Source: Herminiimonas sp.
GTDB lineage: Bacteria; Pseudomonadota; Gammaproteobacteria; Burkholderiales; Burkholderiaceae
DNA: 5,564 nt
Direction: 5' to 3'
Assembly (NCBI GenBank): GCA_014377155.1
Contig: JACMQD010000188.1
Span: 1-5,564 of the forward strand
Shown: positions 1-4,942 of the stretch, in pieces
Numbering within the stretch: the stretch's first letter is position 1
Layout: each line of letters begins with the position of its first letter
Notes under the pieces: model-generated
The model's database searches: none
What the model was told of the DNA's origin: nothing
Seen by the model: the letters and a program-made list of their open reading frames with translations, nothing else
Position numbers and translations under genes: made by a program

Positions 1-176
1 CGGTTGCGCAAAAGCTCGGCGAGAAAATGTATGCCGACATGCAGGCCAAGGAAGCGGCCGGCGCAGCAGCCGGTGGTGGGGCAGGGCAGGAGCATCAGGG
101 GTCTGGCGCATCGGAATCCAAAGCCAAGGACGAAGATGTAGTTGATGCGGACTTCAAGGAAGTCAAAGATAAATAA
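1..176 (+). CDS. dnaK: Chaperone DnaK (Hsp70), C-terminal end only (5' partial)
   Basis: The last 57 codons of an open frame are visible, entering at position 3 and ending at TAA 174-176. The peptide starts with a helical [13 protein letters not shown] segment, which fits the end of the Hsp70 helical lid. A low-complexity Gly/Ala/Gln/Ser linker follows, and then an acidic tail, [14 protein letters not shown]. That ending is characteristic of proteobacterial DnaK, where the disordered tail closes with an acidic EEVKD-like motif. DnaK is the cytosolic ATP-dependent chaperone that works with DnaJ and GrpE. The ATPase and substrate-binding domains lie to the left of the window. The dnaJ gene 120 bp downstream on the same strand supports the call independently. 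The identification rests on the tail motif plus this context. Confidence 0.93.
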   Translation, partial: VAQKLGEKMYADMQAKEAAGAAAGGGAGQEHQGSGASESKAKDEDVVDADFKEVKDK

Positions 177-201
177 ATGCCGAGCTAGGTTTTTCTACTA
201 G

Positions 202-222
202 TCCTGTAGCGTAGCTGCAGGA
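202..222 (+). promoter_or_regulatory. Hairpin in the dnaK-dnaJ intergenic region
   Basis: TCCTGTAGC (202-210) pairs with GCTGCAGGA (214-222) across a GTA loop, giving a 9-bp stem with one G-T wobble. No T-run follows, so it is not a standard intrinsic terminator. It may be an RNA processing or partial attenuation element that lowers dnaJ expression relative to dnaK, or a stabiliser of the dnaK 3' end. The function is inferred; the fold is read directly from the bases. Confidence 0.45.
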
Positions 223-296
223 GCCGCCGGGTCGAAATTGCTTCAAGGCATTCGATTCGGCGTTTTCGCTTAGACAGAGGACAAGGTGCCGACAAC

Positions 297-1439
297 ATGG
301 CAAAGCGTGATTTTTACGAAGTATTAGGGGTGGCAAAGAACGCCTCCGATGAAGATATCAAGAAGGCGTATCGCAAGCTCGCCATGAAATACCATCCGGA
401 CCGCAATCCCGACAGCAAGGGGTCCGAAGACAAATTCAAAGAGGCGAAGGAAGCCTATGAGATGCTGTCGGATCAGCAGAAGCGTGAAGCATACGACCGC
501 TACGGCCATGCTGGCGTTGACCCCAACATGGGCGGTGGCGGCTTCGGCGCGCAACAAGGCGCCGGCGGCTTTTCGGACGCCTTCGGCGATATTTTTGGCG
601 ATATTTTCGGCGGTGGTGCAGGAGCGCGTGGCGGTCGCGGCAGTGGACCGCAGGTCTATCGCGGTGCCGATCTGCGTTACAACCTCGAAATCTCCCTGGA
701 GCAAGCGGCCAATGGTTTCGATACCACCATTCGCGTGCCGTCCTGGGACGGTTGTGAAGTCTGTCACGGCTCGGGCGCCAAGCCCGGCACGTCGCCTACT
801 ACTTGCACCACCTGCGGCGGCCACGGCCAAGTCAGAATGCAGCAGGGTTTCTTTAGCATCCAGCAAACCTGTCCGAAGTGTCATGGCACCGGCAAGATCA
901 TTCCCGAGCCATGCACCGCGTGTGCCGGCGCCGGTCGCATCAAGCGCAACAAGACACTGGAAGTCAAGATTCCGGCCGGTATCGACGACGGCATGCGTAT
1001 TCGGTCTTCCGGCAACGGCGAGCCAGGCATGAACGGTGGGCCGCCCGGTGATCTGTATGTCGAAATCCAGATCAAGCAACATGCGGTATTCCAGCGCGAC
1101 GGCGATGACCTGCATTGCGAAATGCCGATCTCTTATACCAAAGCGGCGTTGGGTGGGGAAATCGAAGTACCCACCTTGAGTGGCAAGGCATCCTTTACGA
1201 TTCCGGAAGGCACCCAGTCCGGCAAGACTTTCCGCTTGCGCAGTAAGGGTATCAAGGGTGTGCGTTCCGGCTATGCCGGCGACCTGTTCTGTCACGTCGT
1301 CGTGGAGACGCCGGTCAAGCTGACCGAACGTCAGAAAGAACTGCTGCGGGAATTCGAGCACCTGACTACCGAAGGCGGCGCCAAGCATAGTCCGCAGACC
1401 AAATCGTGGAAAGACAAGGTCAAGGAGTTTTTCGAGTAA
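297..1439 (+). CDS. dnaJ: Chaperone protein DnaJ (Hsp40, type I)
   Basis: This is a complete 380-aa type I Hsp40, close to the 376 aa of E. coli DnaJ. DnaJ delivers unfolded clients to DnaK in the cytosol and stimulates its ATPase. The J-domain spans about residues 1-70 and has the essential HPD triad at 33-35. A Gly/Phe-rich linker runs from about 79 to 116. The zinc-finger region holds four CxxCxGxG repeats, with cysteine pairs at 153/156, 170/173, 192/195 and 206/209, so both zinc sites look intact. Two beta-sandwich substrate-binding domains and a dimerisation tail follow. The ATG at 297 is supported by AAGGTG at 283-288, 8 nt upstream, and by the canonical [12 protein letters not shown] start. 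It probably shares a heat-shock transcript with dnaK. No separate sigma-32-type promoter was apparent in the 120-bp gap. Confidence 0.98.
   Translation: MAKRDFYEVLGVAKNASDEDIKKAYRKLAMKYHPDRNPDSKGSEDKFKEAKEAYEMLSDQQKREAYDRYGHAGVDPNMGGGGFGAQQGAGGFSDAFGDIFGDIFGGGAGARGGRGSGPQVYRGADLRYNLEISLEQAANGFDTTIRVPSWDGCEVCHGSGAKPGTSPTTCTTCGGHGQVRMQQGFFSIQQTCPKCHGTGKIIPEPCTACAGAGRIKRNKTLEVKIPAGIDDGMRIRSSGNGEPGMNGGPPGDLYVEIQIKQHAVFQRDGDDLHCEMPISYTKAALGGEIEVPTLSGKASFTIPEGTQSGKTFRLRSKGIKGVRSGYAGDLFCHVVVETPVKLTERQKELLREFEHLTTEGGAKHSPQTKSWKDKVKEFFE
585..608 (+). repeat. 12-bp tandem duplication in the DnaJ Gly/Phe linker
   Basis: GGCGATATTTTT (585-596) is followed directly by GGCGATATTTTC (597-608), identical at 11 of 12 bases. 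It encodes GDIF twice, at residues 97-104, in frame within the flexible Gly/Phe region. From general knowledge, doubled GDIF-type motifs are common in betaproteobacterial DnaJ, so this is probably a family trait rather than a recent event. Confidence 0.7.
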
Positions 1440-1735
1440 TGCCGGGGTGAGGTATCTCCGTTGCCTGGTTTGCCGGACGATCCGAGGTCAAGGTAAATGG
1501 TTTTTTCATCTGCTTTGAGAAGCGCGATCGTCGATCGAACTGCGGGCATGAATCACGGTCGTCATTGCGTTCACGACGTTTTGACGACATTTAACATGAA
1601 TACACATTTCCACGGACATAACATCGAACATTGCCTTGCATGGCATCATCTTTAGTTTTATCCTTTCAGACATAGAATAATAATACGATCGTTCGATTTG
1701 TTGAAATACCAAGTCGGCATTCACCTGGAGATAAA
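1440..1735 (+). promoter_or_regulatory. Intergenic region after dnaJ with weak promoter candidate and CGATCG-type inverted repeats
   Basis: No credible gene was seen in this 296-bp gap. Its right part is AT-rich. A weak sigma-70-like pair, TTGCAT (1636-1641) and TATCCT (1659-1664) with 17-bp spacing, could drive the downstream secreted protein, but both hexamers are poor matches. The AT-rich stretch TAGAATAATAATAC near 1673-1686 is an alternative -10 region without a good -35. Two related inverted repeats are present: CGATCG-T-CGATCG at 1525-1537 and ATCG-TT-CGAT at 1688-1697. The second lies 38 bp upstream of the start codon and could be an operator. No strong intrinsic terminator for dnaJ is visible; a 4-bp stem near 1473-1483 is too weak. 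Confidence 0.25.
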
Positions 1736-2362
1736 ATGAAGCATCGCAATCGCAATCACATTACCTGCGCTATCGCCGCCGCCTGTTTTTCGCTCGGATT
1801 ATTGTTGGGGCAGGGTGCAGCAGCGGCAGAGATCGCCGGGGTTAAGGTCAGTGAAACCGCATCGGTCGCCAATCAGCAACTCCCGCTTAACGGTGCCGGT
1901 ATTCGCTACAAGGCGATCTTCAAGGTCTATGTCGCGGCACTTTATCTGACCGAGAAAAAGGAACTCGTTCCTGACATACTTACCATGACGGGCCCGCGTC
2001 GCATCGCGATCACGATGCTGCGGGATGTCAGCGCGGAGGAATTCGGCCAAAGTTTCATGAGTGGAATTCAAAAAAATTCTGACCGCGCAGAAAAGTCGAA
2101 ATTTGTCAGCCAGTTGCTGAAGTTCGGCGAAATATTCGCGTCGGTGCCTGAATTGAAAAAAGGCGATGTTCTGACTAATGACTGGGTCCCCGGAACGGGT
2201 CTGGTGATTACCTTGAACGGCAAGCGCCTGGCCGATCCCATTCCTGATATCGGCTTCCACAACATGTTGCTGAAGATCTGGTTGGGGGATAAACCTGCCG
2301 ACATTAAACTCAAGCGCCAGATGCTTGGCGACAAAAGCGACGAAACGACCCGCAGTTATTAG
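1736..2362 (+). CDS. Chalcone isomerase-like periplasmic protein
   Basis: This 208-aa protein matches the bacterial chalcone-isomerase-like family (the Pfam Chalcone_3 type), judged from motifs only. An N-terminal signal peptide has basic residues up to position 7, a hydrophobic core at about 9-25, and a likely AAA cleavage site after Ala31, so export to the periplasm is predicted. Family-like segments are NGAGIRYK (52-59), KVYVAALYL (63-71), MLRDVSAEEF (94-103) and IWLGDKPAD (181-189). Bacterial members share the plant chalcone isomerase fold, but their physiological role is generally unknown, and a real isomerase activity should not be assumed. The ATG at 1736 follows GGAG (1727-1730) with 5-nt spacing. 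It appears to be a single-gene unit, because a strong terminator follows within about 20 bp. Nothing suggests damage. Confidence 0.88.
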   Translation: MKHRNRNHITCAIAAACFSLGLLLGQGAAAAEIAGVKVSETASVANQQLPLNGAGIRYKAIFKVYVAALYLTEKKELVPDILTMTGPRRIAITMLRDVSAEEFGQSFMSGIQKNSDRAEKSKFVSQLLKFGEIFASVPELKKGDVLTNDWVPGTGLVITLNGKRLADPIPDIGFHNMLLKIWLGDKPADIKLKRQMLGDKSDETTRSY

Positions 2363-2383
2363 ATAGCTGCTTTTGCACACTCG

Positions 2384-2408
2384 AGGACGGCGCATCGCCG
2401 TCCTTTTT
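2384..2408 (+). terminator. Rho-independent terminator of the chalcone isomerase-like gene
   Basis: GGACGGCG (2385-2392) pairs perfectly with CGCCGTCC (2396-2403) around a CAT loop. A2384-T2404 can extend the stem, and TTTTT (2404-2408) follows. A GC-rich 8-9-bp stem with a U-tract 22 bp past the stop codon is a textbook intrinsic terminator. It separates this gene from can. Confidence 0.9.
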
Positions 2409-2512
2409 CGTTTCGTCGCCTGATTGTGGCCGCATGCTCTTGCGGCGCCGTTAGCATTATGCTGAGCCGGCCTGGGCTTTTAATCAACCTAAAATTGTGC
2501 TCGGGTTAAACT

Positions 2513-2552
2513 GTGCGGGTTTATTGTCCGCACGATCGGGACACTTTTGTCC
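2513..2552 (+). promoter_or_regulatory. Two tandem inverted repeats upstream of can
   Basis: GTGCGG (2513-2518) and CCGCAC (2528-2533) form a 6-bp arm pair with a 9-nt centre. Six bases later GGACA (2539-2543) and TGTCC (2548-2552) form a 5-bp arm pair with a CTTT loop. They lie 79-118 bp upstream of the can start codon, so they could be a structured 5' leader or operator sites. A possible -10 hexamer, TAAAAT (2490-2495), lies just upstream but lacks a matching -35. If it were used, both repeats would be in the leader RNA. The function is not established from sequence. Confidence 0.35.
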
Positions 2553-2630
2553 TGCAGTTTATCCGTACCCACCAACATAAGACACGGCTGCCGCCTCGCG
2601 CTGCGCCCACCAACACTGACAGCACACGAC

Positions 2631-3296
2631 ATGACCAAAGAAATCGACAATATTACCCTCGAACATCTGTTCGACAACAACCGTGGATGGGCAGCGTCGA
2701 TGGAGCAACGCGACCCGGGGTTTTTCAAAAAACTGGCATCTCAGCAGTCGCCCGAATATTTATGGATCGGCTGCTCCGACAGTCGCGTGTCCGCCAATGA
2801 ATTACTTGGATTGCTGCCAGGCGAACTGTTTGTCCATCGCAATATCGCCAATGTCATCGTCCATAGCGACTTGAATTGTCTGTCCGTATTACAGTTCGCG
2901 ATCGATGTCTTGCGTGTCAAGCATGTCATCGTCTGCGGTCACTATGGTTGCTCAGGCGTGCATGCGGCAATGACGCGCGGCCGCGTCGGACTTGCCGACA
3001 ATTGGTTGCGCCATGTGCAGGACGTGCACCAGAAACACGAACGCTATCTTGGCGAGGCGATGCCCGCGCGGGAAAAAGCTGACCGCTTGTGCGAGATCAA
3101 CGTCATCGAGCAAGTCATCAACGTCTGCCAGACCACGATCGTGCAGGACGCGTGGGAGCGTGGTCAAGACCTGACAATTCACAGTTGGGTATATGGGCTG
3201 AAGGACGGGCTGCTGCGCGACCTGGGCGTGAGCGCTAGTTGCGCAGAAGACCTGGCGCCGAAATTAAAGAGCGCGTTCGCGCGTTATGCGGTTTAG
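2631..3296 (+). CDS. can: Beta-class carbonic anhydrase
   Basis: This complete 221-aa cytosolic zinc enzyme interconverts CO2 and bicarbonate, supplying bicarbonate for carboxylases. Its length is typical of E. coli-type Can. The zinc ligands are Cys48, His104 and Cys107, within GCSDSR and CGHYGCSG. The catalytic Asp50/Arg52 dyad is present. Trp45, Gly47, Arg70 and Tyr188 appear to match the residues that form the non-catalytic bicarbonate pocket of type II beta-carbonic anhydrases, which suggests pH- and bicarbonate-sensitive allostery. The ATG at 2631 was chosen because MTKEIDNITLEHLF is the expected N-terminus. The frame stays open upstream to a TTG at 2547, but those 28 extra residues are unlike the family. 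The ribosome binding site before 2631 is weak. The gene stands alone, behind a terminator and ahead of a decaying region. Confidence 0.96.
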   Translation: MTKEIDNITLEHLFDNNRGWAASMEQRDPGFFKKLASQQSPEYLWIGCSDSRVSANELLGLLPGELFVHRNIANVIVHSDLNCLSVLQFAIDVLRVKHVIVCGHYGCSGVHAAMTRGRVGLADNWLRHVQDVHQKHERYLGEAMPAREKADRLCEINVIEQVINVCQTTIVQDAWERGQDLTIHSWVYGLKDGLLRDLGVSASCAEDLAPKLKSAFARYAV

Positions 3297-3342
3297 GTCG
3301 CGGTAGCCCTTGTCTTGATCGGTGTACTTGCCGAGGCGTCGT

Positions 3343-3364
3343 GATAGCAAAATTTTGTGCTATC
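3343..3364 (+). terminator. Hairpin downstream of can (possible weak terminator)
   Basis: GATAGCA (3343-3349) pairs perfectly with TGCTATC (3358-3364) around an 8-nt AAATTTTG loop. It starts 47 bp after the can stop codon. The following sequence is only moderately T-rich (GCTTTGTTGTTT from about 3371), so intrinsic termination would be weak. An operator role is also possible. A TTGACA at 3381-3386 resembles a -35 element but has no good -10 at the right spacing. Confidence 0.35.
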
Positions 3365-3423
3365 GGTGCCGCTTTGTTGTTTGACATTGGCCATGTTGGT
3401 AAAAAACGTTAAAACTTTCTCAT

Positions 3424-3444
3424 GAGATACTTTTTATCTCTTTT
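3424..3444 (+). terminator. AT-rich hairpin followed by T-run, upstream of the Cache remnant
   Basis: GAGATA (3424-3429) pairs with TATCTC (3435-3440) across a CTTTT loop, and TTTT (3441-3444) follows. The layout is terminator-like, but the 6-bp stem is AT-rich and therefore weak. It could be a backup stop for can transcripts or a leader structure for the gene starting at 3507. Confidence 0.3.
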
Positions 3445-3506
3445 AGTGATCCCAAGTTCATGTACAAAAACACGGAATGTTTAAAACGATCTTCAAGGGG
3501 CAAGAC

Positions 3507-3842
3507 ATGGATAAGCGAAAATTCTTTAAAATATTCGCTGCCATGGCGTTGGCAACGCTCGCGACGTCGAATGTAGCCTTCGCGTATTCGAAAGGAACTA
3601 GAGCCGAAGCGGAGGCGGTGGTAGCGCGCGCCACGGCTTACATCAAGGCCAATGGCAGCGACGAAGGCTATAACGAAATTACCAACGGTACGATGTTCGA
3701 GGACCGGGATTTGTGCGTGATCGTGTACGACCTCGGGGGCAAAAATCTCGCGCATGGGGCAAGTGCGAAACTGGTTGGAAAAGACTTGATCGGTATAAAG
3801 GATTCCGACGGCACCATCGCGCCGTGCTCGGCAAATCCGTGA
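3507..3842 (+). pseudogene. Truncated secreted Cache-domain protein
   Basis: The open frame encodes 111 aa. A signal peptide (basic MDKRK, then a hydrophobic stretch, cleavage likely after AFA at residue 26) precedes the first half of a small single-Cache sensor domain. Recognisable family segments include AYIKANG, FEDRDLCVIVYD, GKNLAHG and LVGKDLIGIKDSDG. Stand-alone proteins of this type usually run to about 150 aa, continuing after the KDxDG motif into a WVDYKW-type strand and a closing section. Here, after KDSDG, the frame turns into unrelated GTIAPCSANP and stops. The lost half coincides with the point where chemoreceptor-like sequence begins in another frame, so a deletion probably fused two genes. 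The ATG at 3507 has AAGGGG 6 nt upstream; an in-frame ATG at 3477 has no usable ribosome site and would put ten extra residues before the signal peptide. Full-length members are presumed to bind small ligands in the periplasm. Confidence 0.7.
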
Positions 3843-4695
3843 ATGGCGCCAATGCGCGAATGTAAACGATGCAGGCGATGTATCGCGGCTTGCTCCACAC
3901 AGCAATGGCGGTTCAGAATGTCGGCCTGCAAAACAAGACCGAAGACGTTAATGCCGCCGACGCCGCGGCCGCCAAAGTGATCGCCAGTTATGCTGTCGTC
4001 AAACAAACGCCGGTGACGACAGGGATGAACGCCGCTGAAAAAGCGTTATCCGACGAACTGTCCGCACTCGACCAGCAGACCGAAAAATATCTTCATGAGG
4101 CGGTAGGACTGGCGCAGCAGTTCATCACCGAACAGGCAGCAGCGATCATCAGCCAGAAAATCGATCCGCTTACCGTGAAGTTTGAAGTATTTCTCAAAAA
4201 GCTTGCAGTCTTGCGCAGTGATCAATCCGTTGCTTCACTCGATAGCGTCAACCGGGAAGCCGATGCATGAAGCGGAGGAGGTCGCCGGGCGCATGGCGCC
4301 AGGTGACCTGACGACAAGCTTCGATATCAAACGTCATGACGAGACCGGGCAGTTACTCATTGCCTTGAAAGCCATGCGACAGTCTGGTTAAAATGGTGAC
4401 GCAGGTTCGCCATCGCTCCGAAAATGTCGCTACCGCGGCGGAATCGCTGCAAAATCGAGCTACCGAACTGACCCGGGTAATCAGCATTTTTAAGGTTGGC
4501 GGCGCGCGTTCAGGAACCGCGACGATCGCACCGGCGACGTCGCCGATGATTCGTCGCGAGGATAGATCCATGCCGGTAAAACGCGTTGCTTCCACCTCGC
4601 GTCCCGGCCCGGCAAGACCATCCCAGGCGCTTGCCCATCCTGCCGAACGAAGCACCAGTGCCGCGCTCGGTGGCGGTGATTGGGAAGAGTTTAAA
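3806..4695 (+). pseudogene. Methyl-accepting chemotaxis protein remnant, multiply deleted and frameshifted
   Basis: Pieces of one chemoreceptor appear in order across three frames. (1) From about 3806 to 4257 is an alpha-helical sensor piece resembling a four-helix-bundle ligand domain (RGLLHTAMAVQNVGLQNK, DQQTEKYLHEAVGLAQQF), with an in-frame TAA at 3863. (2) From about 4258 to 4376, one frame over, is a HAMP domain (PMHEAEEVAGRMAPGDLTT, then RHDETGQLLIALKAM). (3) From 4378, after another shift, DSLVKMVTQVRHRSENVATAA opens the signalling domain but joins ESLQNRATELTRVISIFKVG, which belongs to its far end. (4) A Pro/Ser-rich tail ends in DWEEF (4678-4692), comparable to the C-terminal CheR-docking pentapeptide of receptors such as Tar. 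Both transmembrane segments and the CheA/CheW-binding hairpin tip are absent, so it cannot signal. The stop after DWEEF is lost and translation would run on to 4761. The two smaller frameshifts could be sequencing errors; the module losses could not. Confidence 0.85.
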
Positions 4696-4719
4696 TACCG
4701 GTATCATTCGGATGATTAT

Positions 4720-4845
4720 CGACCATCGACCATCGACCATCGACCATCGACTATCGACTGACGACTGACGACTGACGACTAACGACTAACGACTAACGAC
4801 TAACGACTAACGACTAACGACTGGCGACCGACGACCGACGACCGA
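4720..4845. repeat. 18-unit heptanucleotide tandem repeat (CGACYRN)
   Basis: Eighteen consecutive 7-bp units start with CGAC and stay perfectly in phase for 126 bp. In order they are CGACCAT x4, CGACTAT x1, CGACTGA x3, CGACTAA x6, CGACTGG x1 and CGACCGA x3. The variants sit in blocks: position 5 is always C or T, position 6 always A or G, and only position 7 varies more. That pattern fits point changes followed by local slippage or unequal-exchange expansion. The tract starts 24 bp after the chemoreceptor remnant and ends 97 bp before the stop codon of the convergent minus-strand gene. It is not a CRISPR array, having no spacers and too short a unit. A mutable spacer or protein-binding array are possible roles, but none is shown by sequence. 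Confidence 0.97.
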
Positions 4846-4886
4846 CAGGATCGATTAAGTCGCAGCAGATCGCCCGCCTCGATCGC

Positions 4887-4903
4887 CCGGTGATCGCCAC
4901 CGG
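4887..4903. other. GC-rich hairpin between the heptamer tract and the minus-strand gene
   Basis: CCGGTG (4887-4892) pairs with CACCGG (4898-4903) around an ATCGC loop. It lies about 40 bp beyond the stop codon of the convergent minus-strand gene. No T-run follows on either strand, so intrinsic termination is doubtful. GATCGCC also occurs three times nearby, at about 4868, 4881 and 4892. Confidence 0.25.
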
Positions 4904-4942
4904 CTGGGTAATTCTGCGTGTGCAGGATTTTGCCATCTCCTA

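Noticed and set aside
457..1032. A 191-codon open frame on the plus strand inside dnaJ
   Set aside because: It is an alternative frame of a GC-rich, strongly conserved gene, Arg/Ala/Pro/Ser-rich with no family features.
324..1388. A 354-codon open frame on the minus strand opposite dnaJ
   Set aside because: It mirrors the codon bias of dnaJ, has no recognisable domains, and dnaJ on the other strand has all its family motifs.
1506..1724. A 72-codon minus-strand open frame in the gap after dnaJ
   Set aside because: No ribosome binding site or recognisable motif was seen. It lies over the AT-rich probable promoter of the downstream gene, and its composition looks random.
1799..2395. A 198-codon minus-strand open frame opposite the chalcone isomerase-like gene
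   Set aside because: The plus-strand protein has a signal peptide, family motifs, a good ribosome site and its own terminator; the antisense frame has none of these.
2547..2630. A 28-residue N-terminal extension of carbonic anhydrase from a TTG codon
   Set aside because: The extension is unlike the family, overlaps the inverted repeats, and the ATG at 2631 gives the standard N-terminus and length.
3381..3410. TTGACA at 3381 as a sigma-70 promoter, or a FliA-type promoter, for the Cache gene
   Set aside because: No acceptable -10 hexamer occurs at 16-18 bp, and no GCCGATAA-like element follows the TAAA sequences, so I could not support a promoter call.
3507..4695. The Cache piece and receptor piece as one natural Cache-type chemoreceptor
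   Set aside because: The Cache piece has a cleavable-looking signal peptide typical of stand-alone proteins. The receptor piece has its own helical-bundle sensor region in a different frame.
4720..4845. The heptamer tract as a CRISPR array or an origin iteron set
   Set aside because: It has no spacers, the 7-bp unit is far shorter than CRISPR repeats, the units are directly contiguous rather than spaced, and no cas or rep gene is in the window.
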